Below are positions 18,483 to 26,330 of a DNA stretch of 53,888 nucleotides, in pieces; the first letter of the stretch is position 1; each line of letters starts with the position of its first letter. Location of the stretch: the NCBI GenBank assembly GCA_021778845.1, contig JAJYBU010000026.1, positions 1-53,888 of the forward strand. The letters run 5' to 3'. Made by a program: the position numbers and the translations under genes. The notes below the pieces were generated by a model. The model did no database searches, was not told the DNA's origin, and saw only the letters and a program-made list of their open reading frames with translations. Source of the stretch: Acidobacteriota bacterium. GTDB lineage: Bacteria; Acidobacteriota; Terriglobia; Terriglobales; Acidobacteriaceae.

Positions 18483-18785
18483 CGCGTTGGGAGGGGTTGG
18501 ATGGTGAAGGTTGCTGTAGAACTCCTTGCTCATGCACTTCGATAGACATATAGCGTGCTTCAAGCACTCCCACTTGGAGGGGTTGAAGCTCTCGACCAGC
18601 GCAACAACTGGAAGAATTCTGACGGATCAGCGATGCAGGCTGTCCGTCTGAGTCATTCCGCGAGGAAGGTTACGGTAAGAAGTTTTTGGTTTCATTCCGC
18701 TCCATTGGCCGATGGAGGCGAGAGTGTTCTATGAGCGCAGCCACCGACAGTTTGCGCGTATGGATAAAATTCTTCAAAAATACAG
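18483..18785. other. Intergenic region without recognisable gene
   Basis: This stretch between the histidine kinase and the eCIS promoter has no convincing coding frame. It holds a 7-bp inverted repeat GCTTCAA (18557-18563) / TTGAAGC (18583-18589). Composition becomes AT-rich from about 18765, with an A-rich run just before the -35 box that resembles an UP element. Confidence 0.5.
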
Positions 18786-18813
18786 TTGACAGATTTCAAA
18801 GTTCGATTAAAAT
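18786..18813 (+). promoter_or_regulatory. Sigma70-type promoter of the eCIS operon
   Basis: A perfect -35 TTGACA (18786-18791) and TAAAAT -10 (18808-18813) are spaced by 16 nt in a locally AT-rich stretch with an A-tract upstream. The predicted start near 18820 leaves a leader of about 285 nt before the sheath ATG. No other comparable promoter is seen before the first structural gene. Confidence 0.65.
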
Positions 18814-18819
18814 GTTTTA

Positions 18820-19103
18820 CCTCTACCAGATATTATTGTCGATGGAGATTGAACATTGTATCAGCCCCATCCTCTCTGGCTAGATAGTTCGTTGTAGATG
18901 CTGTTCAGATTCACGTGATAGTTGGGGCTCTGTACCCGCTCCCTGGTTGAATTTGTAGCGTTTAGTTCAACGGCATTCAGACCGTTCTCACTTTGAGTTC
19001 AGAGACTCCTGACCGCCAGACGACTGGTTGCGGAGATCGCGGCTTTGTATCTCAACGAATCCCGGAGTTGCACTCCGGCGAGAAGGCGTGGAGGAAGGCA
19101 GAG
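18820..19103 (+). other. Long 5' leader of the eCIS operon
   Basis: About 285 nt lie between the predicted transcription start and the sheath ATG. The sheath frame extends upstream to a TTG at 18993, but those residues do not resemble sheath proteins. Only weak short inverted repeats are visible (for example GTTGAA 18946-18951 / TTCAAC 18966-18971). No riboswitch class is recognised. Confidence 0.4.
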
Positions 19104-20861
19104 ATGGGCGCTTACACATATCCAGGCGTGTACATAGAAGAGATTTCGAGCGGTCAGCACACCATCACCGGTGTCGCTACGTCGATTGCGGCTTTCGTCG
19201 GGTGGACCAATCAGGGTCCGGTCGGAACGGCGACGATGGTGGAGAGTTGGGCGCAGTACCAACTGCTCTTCGGTGGACTGATCCCGGGCAACCTGCTGGG
19301 GTACGCGGTGTATCAATTCTTCGGCAACGGAGGTTCGCAGGCGTATATTGTGCGGCTGGTCGATCCGACTGCGGGGACCGCCAGCAGTGTCATCGGCGGA
19401 CTACATCTGTATGCGAGCAATCCAGGGGCGTGGGCCAATGGGATCTCGGTGCAGATATACAACGTGACGCCCAACGCGACCTCAACCGACCTGACCTTCA
19501 ACATGAAGATCACGAACACTTCGACCAAGCAGGTGCTGGAGAGCTACACCAACCTGTCAGTGTTGAGCACGAGCCCGAACTTCGCGGTCACCACCATCAA
19601 CAATGATTCAACCTATATCTCGTTCACCGCGCCGGGCAGTATCACGCCGCCGAACTTTCTGCCGTTCTACGTAGTTGCTGGCGCTGTGGCAGCTGGTCCG
19701 GCGTTCGATACCGGCGAGACGGTGAAGCAGGCGAGCACGAGTTCGACAGCCACGTTTCTGGGGCTCGATGGAGCCGGAGATATGTTGCTGGGTCCGATCT
19801 CGGGCGTGGCCGACAATTCCGCGTGGACCGGAGTGACCAGTACAGCCACATTCAATTCGACCGCGAACCCCGCCGTGGTCGTCCAGGCCGCGGGTTCGAC
19901 GGCATTGAACGGCGGAACCGGCGCGAAGACAGGAGCGGATGGGAACGTTCTGGTACCGAACACCACTCCCTTTGAGACTGCGCTGGAGGTGCCGACGACG
20001 GGCTTCCAGGTACTGGCAAACGTTCCCATCTTCAATCTATTGTGCGTGCCTGGGGAGAACGACAGCGCAGTGGTGACAGGCGGGTCACCGAGCCTGTTGC
20101 AGTTCTGCCACGACAACCGCGCGTTCCTGATTCTCGACGCGGCGCAGAACGCCAGCAAGACGACACTGGAGAATCAGGGGCCGAGCGATGCTGGAAGCGT
20201 CAAATACTCGACCCTCTATCCCAGCTACGGCGCGTTCTATTACCCGTGGATCTCGGCGCCAGACCCGCAGTCGGGTTTCCGGCCGGCGCTGTATCCGCCG
20301 TGTGGCTTCGTGGCGGGAGCTTTCGCGGCGACTGACGCCGATCGAGGAGTGTGGAAGGCCCCGGCAGGCATCGGCGCGAATCTCTCCGGTGCGCTGGGCC
20401 TACAGACGGTGCTGAACGATGCCGACAACGGGCTGTTGAACCCGGTGGCGGTGAATTGCCTGCGTCAGTTCAGGACCTATGGCAACGTCATCTGGGGAGC
20501 ACGCACGCTAGACGGGTCCGATGCGGCCGGGTCGCAGTGGAAGTTCATTCCGATTCGCAGGTTAGCGATGTACATCGAGTCGAGCCTGTACGAGGGCACG
20601 CAGTGGGTGGTCTTCGAGCCCAACGCGGAGCCGCTGTGGGGACAGGTGAGGCTGAGTATTGGAACTTTCCTGCAGGATCTGTTCCTGCGCGGCGCGTTCG
20701 CGGGCACGACGCCGCAGCAGGCGTACTTCGTCAAGTGCGACTCGGAGAACAATCCGGACTTCAGCATCGCGCAGGGCATCGTCAACATCACGGTAGGTTT
20801 TGCGCCGCTGTACCCAGCGGAGTTCGTCGTCATCCAGATTACGCAGATGGCCAACAGCTAA
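19104..20861 (+). CDS. eCIS contractile sheath protein
   Basis: The 585-residue protein is a phage-tail-sheath/Afp2-4-like protein; polymerised around the tube it contracts to drive it into a target. It begins GAYTYPGVYIEEISSG with the N-terminal arm used for intersubunit strand exchange, followed by ATSIAAFVGWTNQGP and GGSQAYIVRL. A beta-rich insertion fills ~90-330, and the conserved C-terminal domain has LYEGTQWVVFEPNAEPLW and ends PLYPAEFVVIQITQMA. AGGAAGG lies 8 nt before the ATG. Only one sheath gene is present, whereas Afp and PVC have three. Confidence 0.93.
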   Translation: MGAYTYPGVYIEEISSGQHTITGVATSIAAFVGWTNQGPVGTATMVESWAQYQLLFGGLIPGNLLGYAVYQFFGNGGSQAYIVRLVDPTAGTASSVIGGLHLYASNPGAWANGISVQIYNVTPNATSTDLTFNMKITNTSTKQVLESYTNLSVLSTSPNFAVTTINNDSTYISFTAPGSITPPNFLPFYVVAGAVAAGPAFDTGETVKQASTSSTATFLGLDGAGDMLLGPISGVADNSAWTGVTSTATFNSTANPAVVVQAAGSTALNGGTGAKTGADGNVLVPNTTPFETALEVPTTGFQVLANVPIFNLLCVPGENDSAVVTGGSPSLLQFCHDNRAFLILDAAQNASKTTLENQGPSDAGSVKYSTLYPSYGAFYYPWISAPDPQSGFRPALYPPCGFVAGAFAATDADRGVWKAPAGIGANLSGALGLQTVLNDADNGLLNPVAVNCLRQFRTYGNVIWGARTLDGSDAAGSQWKFIPIRRLAMYIESSLYEGTQWVVFEPNAEPLWGQVRLSIGTFLQDLFLRGAFAGTTPQQAYFVKCDSENNPDFSIAQGIVNITVGFAPLYPAEFVVIQITQMANS

Positions 20862-20906
20862 CCGAATCGCACGCGCAGCTTCGTAGGCATAACAAGGAGA
20901 GATACG

Positions 20907-21434
20907 ATGGCCCTTTTCCCAGTAAATCCGACGCGCCTGGACCCCTACAAGAACTTCAAATTCCGCCTGAAGTGGGATGGCGTATACGTAGCCGCGGTCA
21001 GCAAGGTGAGCAGCCTGAAGCGGACAACGGAAGTAGTTGAACACCGCAGCGGCGGCGATCCCTCGACCGCACACAAATCGCCTGGAAGGCAGAAGTACGA
21101 CGCGTTGACGCTGGAACGCGGGCTGACCCAGAACAAGGAATTTCATGACTGGGCCGGGCTGGTGTGGAACTACGGCTCAGGGCTGGGGTCGGAGGTATCG
21201 CTGGCAAACTTCCGCAAGAACATCTATCTGGAGTTCTACAACGAGGCCGGACAACTGGTGATGGCGTACAAGATCTATCGCTGCTGGGTGTCGGAGTACC
21301 AGGCGATGCCGGACCTGGATGCCAATGCCAATGCGATCGCAATCGAACACATCAAGCTGGAGACCGAGGGCTGGGAGCGCGACACCAGCGTGGCCGAACC
21401 GGCGGAGCCGACGCTGAGCTCCTTTGCAACCTAA
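20907..21434 (+). CDS. eCIS inner tube protein (gp19/Hcp-like fold)
   Basis: The 175-residue protein is a T4 gp19-family tube subunit. Motifs: PYKNFKFRLKWDG, VSSLKRTTEVVEHRSGGDPST, a TLERGLTQNKEFHDWA segment, and IKLETEGWERD near the end. Hexamers stack into the hollow tube inside the sheath. AAGGAGAG precedes the ATG. This is the only tube paralogue in the cluster. Confidence 0.93.
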   Translation: MALFPVNPTRLDPYKNFKFRLKWDGVYVAAVSKVSSLKRTTEVVEHRSGGDPSTAHKSPGRQKYDALTLERGLTQNKEFHDWAGLVWNYGSGLGSEVSLANFRKNIYLEFYNEAGQLVMAYKIYRCWVSEYQAMPDLDANANAIAIEHIKLETEGWERDTSVAEPAEPTLSSFAT

Positions 21435-21438
21435 GGCG

Positions 21439-22125
21439 ATGCGTATGCCAACCCAGACCGAACTTCTAGCACTGTGGGAAACCGGACGTACGATGCATCC
21501 GCTGGATCAGGGCGTGCTGGCTGTCGAGGCCGGCTTCCCGGAGACGACAGAACGCGTTGCAGACTGGCCCCTGGGACGGCGCAACCGGGCGCTGGCGCAA
21601 CTGCGCTGCCGCTGGTTCGGGGATGCGCCACGCGGCTGGACGGAGTGTCCACAGTGTGCGGAAAAGCTGGAGTTCGGGCTGGATGTGCGGGCGCTGGCGG
21701 AGAGCGCGGATCCGAATCCGGAGGGGGCGGTGGAGGCAGGTGGGCGGACGTTTCGGTTGCCCACCAGTCGTGACCTTGCCGCACTGGTGCACGAGACCGA
21801 CGTATCGAGCGCGGTGCGGCTGCTATTGCGGAGAATCGGCGATGGCGACCTGAGCGAACAAGAGATGGAATCCGTGGGAGAGCAGCTAGCTGCGGCCGAT
21901 CCGCTGGCTGAGATACGGTTGAGCTTCGATTGTCCCAACTGCGGCGCGCAGTTTGAAGAGAGTGTGGATCTGCCGACGTTTCTGTGGGCGGAGCTTGAAG
22001 CCTACGTAAAGCGCCTGGTGGCCGATGTGCATTGGCTGGCCTCGGCTTATGGATGGAGCGAGGCAGAGATTTTGAGCATGAGTTCGGCACGGCGCCAGCT
22101 CTATCTGGATATGGTGACGGCATGA
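21439..22125 (+). CDS. eCIS-associated protein with two CxxC pairs (tail assembly/baseplate-like)
   Basis: The ~228-residue protein begins MRMPTQTELLALWETG and has two zinc-ribbon-like pairs, CPQC (residues ~74-77) and CPNC (~173-176), suggesting one four-cysteine metal site. The C-terminal helix block, WAELEAYVKRLVADVHWLAS then YGWSEAEILSMSSARRQLYL, resembles sequences I associate with baseplate/tail-assembly proteins encoded right after tube genes in eCIS loci. The assignment rests on position and pattern. An ATG 6 nt downstream is an alternative start. It overlaps the next gene by ATGA. Confidence 0.6.
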   Translation: MRMPTQTELLALWETGRTMHPLDQGVLAVEAGFPETTERVADWPLGRRNRALAQLRCRWFGDAPRGWTECPQCAEKLEFGLDVRALAESADPNPEGAVEAGGRTFRLPTSRDLAALVHETDVSSAVRLLLRRIGDGDLSEQEMESVGEQLAAADPLAEIRLSFDCPNCGAQFEESVDLPTFLWAELEAYVKRLVADVHWLASAYGWSEAEILSMSSARRQLYLDMVTA

Positions 22126-22844
22126 GCGGCTATCTGCAACGCCTGGCCACGAGCGCCATGCGCCCCAAGCGCCGGGTGCAGCCGCTGGTTGGGGGGCGAT
22201 ACACGAGACAGCCCGAGGAGGCGATGGAGGAGGTCGCAACGACGATCGTTTCACGAGCAGCTTCGCCCGACATCAGGCATCTGCCTTCGCCGATCGTTCG
22301 CGAGGCCCGCCCAGCGATTTCGCCCAGCGAGTCTGGAGTGGAAGAGACAGCCGGGCGCAGTGCAGCCGTCGAACCACTCGCCGCGCCGATGCCTGAAGAG
22401 CCGCGTCACAGTCCGCTGCTGGTATCCGCCGCAGAGGATTTCGTCTTTGCTTCGCAGGGTGAGGAACGCTCCGGGCGCACAGAATCTCCGGCGCGCAGAA
22501 TGGAACAACCCGCCGAAGCGAACGTGTTGATTGCAGCGCAACCGTTCGTCGAACATCGTACCGATTCGCAGGCGGGCATTGCGAGTAGGAATGAGGCTGA
22601 TAGAGAACTCCGCAACACGCGGCTGAGACATCCCAGTGCGGGTCCGGTGCGAACGTTTGCACGACCACCTGTAGCCCAGCCGCAGACTCCGTCGCCCGTG
22701 CGTTCCGGTGGCGACGATATCCAGATTCACATCGGCCGCGTCGAGGTGATTGCCGTGCCGCAGCAGGCGGCGCATCCAGCCCCGGCGCGGCGCGGCCCCT
22801 CGCTTGAGGAGTATCTCCAGGGCCGCGATCGGCGGTCACGATGA
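22122..22844 (+). CDS. Disordered eCIS protein with C-terminal IGRVEV motif
   Basis: The 240-residue protein is mostly low-complexity (Ala, Arg, Glu, Pro), with no predicted membrane segment. Two conserved-looking ends stand out: N-terminal MSGYLQRLATSAMRPKRRVQPLVGG, and a C-terminal beta-like DDIQIHIGRVEVIAVPQ followed by RGPSLEEYLQGR. Short disordered proteins with such ends occur at this place in eCIS loci, and the ends may bind two partners such as tube or terminator and ATPase (inference). Start and stop both overlap the neighbours by ATGA. Confidence 0.6.
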   Translation: MSGYLQRLATSAMRPKRRVQPLVGGRYTRQPEEAMEEVATTIVSRAASPDIRHLPSPIVREARPAISPSESGVEETAGRSAAVEPLAAPMPEEPRHSPLLVSAAEDFVFASQGEERSGRTESPARRMEQPAEANVLIAAQPFVEHRTDSQAGIASRNEADRELRNTRLRHPSAGPVRTFARPPVAQPQTPSPVRSGGDDIQIHIGRVEVIAVPQQAAHPAPARRGPSLEEYLQGRDRRSR

Positions 22845-24148
22845 GTAACGCGCTGGCCATCGCGGCGGTTACTGCAACGCTACAGTACTACCTGGTGAAT
22901 GCGTACACCAACGCGCCGGGCTTCGCCGCACATATCGTGACGGTGAGTTGCAGCGCGCCGGACCAGGTTCAGAACGGTTTTGGCACGTCCGACGTTGAGA
23001 ACCAGGTAAACCTCTTTCTGCATCAGGTCACGCACAATACGGCCTGGCGAAACAGCGATCTGGCGTCGATGAGCGCCGATGGGACGCGACGCGTGTCCAG
23101 CCCGCCGCTGGCCCTGAACCTGCATTACCTGCTGACGGCTTACGGATCGGACGACTGGCAGGCGGAGGCGTTGCTGGGCTATGCGTTGATGATGCTGCAT
23201 GAGAACCCGGTGATTACACGCCAGGCCATCGGTGACGCGGTGGCTAAACTGGTGGGACCTCCGGCAATCTATCCATCCAATCCGCTCACACCGTTTATTG
23301 CGTCGACCGGCGTGGCCAACCAGATCGAGATGATCAAGATCGTGCCGGAGACTCTGGGGCGTGAGGAGATGGCGTGGTTATGGACGGCGCTGAAGGCCGA
23401 CTACCGTCCCACCTTTCCGTTTGAGGTTTCGGTGCTGCTGCTGGAGCCGCAATTACCCTCCAGCCTGGCGCTGCCGGTGCTGCAACGGGTCTTCGCACCG
23501 CAATCGATGAAGACGTCGCAGATTGCAGCGATCGGCTACAAGGCAAACCAGACTGCCGCGCTGCCGGGCGATCTGGTGACCGTCACGGGCGAGAACCTGA
23601 CCGGGGCGGCGCGGGTCTCGATCACCAGCCAGCGCTATGGCATTCAGATCTTCGCAGCGCTAGCGCCGGAGGTGGGCGGCGGCCTTGGATTTACGCTGCC
23701 GCCCGAGGGGGGCAGTCCGTATCCGGCGGGCGTCTACGACCTGACGGTGCAGTTCGTCGATCCAACTGGAAAGCTGGTGGAACAGACCACCAATGCGCTG
23801 CCCTTCGCGATCTCGCCAACGATTCCTACCCAGACTGCCGCGTCAGCACCTGTGACGGGAACAATGCTGACTGCGGTTACGATTACTGGCATCGTTCCGC
23901 CGGTCTTCGCAGGCCAGAGCGCGACGCTGGCGCTCAGCACTACAGCGACGCCGCTGGTGAGCAAGAGCGCATCGGCGCAATTCTTCCCGGGCAGTGTTAC
24001 GTCATCGCTGACCTTCCAGTTCGATACGGGCCTGCCCGCAGCAACGCCACTGCTGGCGCGGTTGCAGTTGGATGGCGTAACCAGCCAGATCGCCGTCGAC
24101 ATGACGGTCTTTCCACCCGTCTTCAAGGGACCATGGGTGACGCTATGA
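22841..24148 (+). CDS. DUF4255 tail-terminator protein (Afp16/Pvc16-like) with C-terminal beta domains
   Basis: The 435-residue protein starts with the DUF4255 domain (~5-195): IAAVTATLQYYL, VNLFLHQVTHNTAWRN, PPLALNLHYLLTAYG, ALLGYALMMLHENPVI. In Afp, Afp16 caps the distal end and sets particle length. Here the domain is followed by an additional ~235 residues of beta-rich, Ig-like sequence (VTVTGENLTGAARVSI and TAVTITGIVPPVFAGQSATL), making it longer than a bare DUF4255 protein. The extension could form a decorated cap surface. Confidence 0.85.
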   Translation: MSNALAIAAVTATLQYYLVNAYTNAPGFAAHIVTVSCSAPDQVQNGFGTSDVENQVNLFLHQVTHNTAWRNSDLASMSADGTRRVSSPPLALNLHYLLTAYGSDDWQAEALLGYALMMLHENPVITRQAIGDAVAKLVGPPAIYPSNPLTPFIASTGVANQIEMIKIVPETLGREEMAWLWTALKADYRPTFPFEVSVLLLEPQLPSSLALPVLQRVFAPQSMKTSQIAAIGYKANQTAALPGDLVTVTGENLTGAARVSITSQRYGIQIFAALAPEVGGGLGFTLPPEGGSPYPAGVYDLTVQFVDPTGKLVEQTTNALPFAISPTIPTQTAASAPVTGTMLTAVTITGIVPPVFAGQSATLALSTTATPLVSKSASAQFFPGSVTSSLTFQFDTGLPAATPLLARLQLDGVTSQIAVDMTVFPPVFKGPWVTL

Positions 24149-26052
24149 GCGCATGGACGGAACGCAATCAGGCTGCACTGGTGCGAGAGTTTGCCGCGCT
24201 GCAACGGCGCCTGAGTGATCTTCACGTCGAACTCTCCAGCGAAACGGAGGACCTATTGGAGTGCACCGCCGAAGCGGGAGAACGCCCGACTGCGATCGAC
24301 GAACTAACCGGGATATTCAAGCTGAGCCGATTTGAGCGTGAACTGTTGCTGCTGTGCGCGGGCGTGGAGATGGAGTCTGCGCTGGCCGAACGTTGTGCGG
24401 AACTATCCGGCCGCTCACAGGGCAGCGGAGTGACCTTCGCACTGGCCATGGCTATGTTGCCGGAGGCGCATTGGGGCGCGCTGGCGCCGGGCAGTCCGCT
24501 GCGCATCGAACGGCTGATCGAGATCGACATTCGCCATGGCTTGACGTCTGCACCGCTGCGCATCGACGAGCGCATACTGCACTATCTTGCTGGCGTCAAC
24601 CAACTGGACCAGCGGCTGGAACCTATTCTGCGCCACCGCGAACAAGCCGCCTGGTTGTATGAAGACCACTGGCGACTGGCGGGCGAGACACTGGCGGCGA
24701 TCGTCGCAGACAGGGCCGCCGACACCGCAATTCATCTCTTCGGCGACGACCCGCAGGCGCATGAGGCGATCGCCGCAGCGGTGGCTGAGCGGACGGGGCG
24801 GACACTGTATGTGCTGCACGCCGAAGACACGCCGGGGCCGGGAGCAGAACTGGATCAGTTCGCCGTCCTGTGGGCGCGCGAGACCGTATTGCTGCCGGCG
24901 ATGCTGCTGCTGCAGTGGGAAGGCGAGACGCCCTGCGCCGCAGCGCACCAGTTGGCCGAACGGCTGCCGGGGCCGCTCGTGATCGCCACCCGCGACCCGC
25001 TGCGACTGCATCGCGCGGTGGAGCAGCACGAGGTGAACAAGGCGGATCCACGCGGACAGCGCGAGATGTGGTGCGCAGCGCTCGGAGTTGAACCCGGACG
25101 CAGCCACCATGCCATTGACTACCTTGCGGAGCAGTTCAGGCTCAGCGCGGAGACGATCCTGCGGATAGGAACAGGGGCTCGGCAACGGTCTTCGAGCAAG
25201 CGCGAACTGGCCTATGCCTGCCGGGCCGTCGCACGGCCGCGGTTGGAGGCGCTGGCCGAGCGCATCGTACCCTCGGCGCGCTGGGACGATCTGGTCCTGC
25301 CGGAGTTGCAGAAGCAGACGCTACTCCAGGTGGCGGCGCAGTCGCGCAATCGGATGCGGGTATACGAGCAATGGGGCTTTGCTGACCGCGGACGGCGCGG
25401 GCTGGGCCTGAGCGTACTCTTCGCCGGACCGAGCGGAACCGGCAAGACGCTGGCGGCTGAGGTACTGGCCGCCGAACTGGATCTCGACCTCTATCGCATC
25501 GACCTGTCTGCCGTGGTGAGCAAGTACATCGGCGAGACGGAACGGAACCTGAAGCAGGTCTTCGATGCAGCCGAAACCGGCGGCTCGGTACTGCTGTTCG
25601 ATGAGGCCGATGCGCTCTTTGGCAAGCGCGCTGAGGTGAAGGACAGTCACGATCGTTACGCCAACATCGAGGTTGGCTATCTGCTGCAACGCATGGAGAC
25701 GTTTCAGGGCATCGCGATCCTGACGACGAATATGAAATCGTCGCTGGACAAGGCATTCCAGCGACGGCTGCGCTTCCAGGTCGACTTCCCTTCTCCGGAC
25801 GTCAGACAGCGCAAGGCCATTTGGCGCCGGGTATTTCCGGAACAAACCCCGACCGAAGCGCTCGACCCGGAGCGGCTGGCGAGGCTGAATGTCCCGGGCG
25901 GCAGCATACGCAACATCGCGCTGAATGCGGCATTTCTGGCGGCTGAGGAAGACGTTTCCATCGCCATGGCGCATGTGCTCCAGGCCACGCGCATGGAGGT
26001 TGAGAAGGCGGAACGTCCGCTGGCCGACATGGAGATCAGGGGGTGGGTATGA
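24145..26052 (+). CDS. eCIS AAA+ ATPase (Afp15-like)
   Basis: The 635-residue protein has a poorly conserved N-terminal half and a C-terminal AAA+ module: Walker A GPSGTGKT (428-435), Walker B LLFDEADALF (~483-492), sensor AILTTNMKSSLDKAF and the arginine-finger region FQRRLRFQVDFP. Afp15-type ATPases are needed for particle assembly and are probably released from the mature device. The ATG at 24145 overlaps the previous stop as ATGA; an ATG four codons earlier is in frame. Confidence 0.92.
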   Translation: MSAWTERNQAALVREFAALQRRLSDLHVELSSETEDLLECTAEAGERPTAIDELTGIFKLSRFERELLLLCAGVEMESALAERCAELSGRSQGSGVTFALAMAMLPEAHWGALAPGSPLRIERLIEIDIRHGLTSAPLRIDERILHYLAGVNQLDQRLEPILRHREQAAWLYEDHWRLAGETLAAIVADRAADTAIHLFGDDPQAHEAIAAAVAERTGRTLYVLHAEDTPGPGAELDQFAVLWARETVLLPAMLLLQWEGETPCAAAHQLAERLPGPLVIATRDPLRLHRAVEQHEVNKADPRGQREMWCAALGVEPGRSHHAIDYLAEQFRLSAETILRIGTGARQRSSSKRELAYACRAVARPRLEALAERIVPSARWDDLVLPELQKQTLLQVAAQSRNRMRVYEQWGFADRGRRGLGLSVLFAGPSGTGKTLAAEVLAAELDLDLYRIDLSAVVSKYIGETERNLKQVFDAAETGGSVLLFDEADALFGKRAEVKDSHDRYANIEVGYLLQRMETFQGIAILTTNMKSSLDKAFQRRLRFQVDFPSPDVRQRKAIWRRVFPEQTPTEALDPERLARLNVPGGSIRNIALNAAFLAAEEDVSIAMAHVLQATRMEVEKAERPLADMEIRGWV

Positions 26053-26330
26053 GCGAGCGGCGTGTGACGTTGCACATCGAACGACTGGTGCTGCGCGGGA
26101 TCGATCCGCTGGATCAGCATGCGCTTGTGGACGGACTGAAGACGGAGATGGCCCGCGCATTGGCCGACCCGGCCACTCGGGCCTCGATAGGGCGGTCGCG
26201 CCGAACGCCGGTTGTGCGGCTGGGCCAAAGGACGTTGGAACCGGGGCTCGCGGGAGCGAGAAGCTTCGGCGGCAGCCTGGGTCGATCGATTATCACATCA
26301 TGCCCCCACGTGAAAGAGGGCAAACCATGA
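26049..26330 (+). CDS. Small eCIS protein between ATPase and DUF4157 gene
   Basis: The 93-residue protein starts MSERRVTLHIERLVLRGIDP, continues with a helix (LDQHALVDGLKTEMARALAD) and ends in a basic, Gly-rich tail. I recognise the N-terminal pattern as one that recurs next to eCIS ATPases, but no function is known to me. It overlaps both neighbours by ATGA, so its dose is tied to theirs. A cargo-loading chaperone or adaptor is possible from its position only. Confidence 0.65.
   Translation: MSERRVTLHIERLVLRGIDPLDQHALVDGLKTEMARALADPATRASIGRSRRTPVVRLGQRTLEPGLAGARSFGGSLGRSIITSCPHVKEGKP

Noticed and set aside
18993..19103. Extension of the sheath gene to a TTG
   Set aside because: The extra residues do not resemble sheath N-termini, and the ATG at 19104 has a strong Shine-Dalgarno and the conserved YPGVYIEE start.
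25925..26326. N-terminal extension of the DUF4157 protein
   Set aside because: It overlaps the ATPase end and the whole 93-aa gene; the ATG at 26327 has a Shine-Dalgarno and the ATGA overlap usual in this operon.
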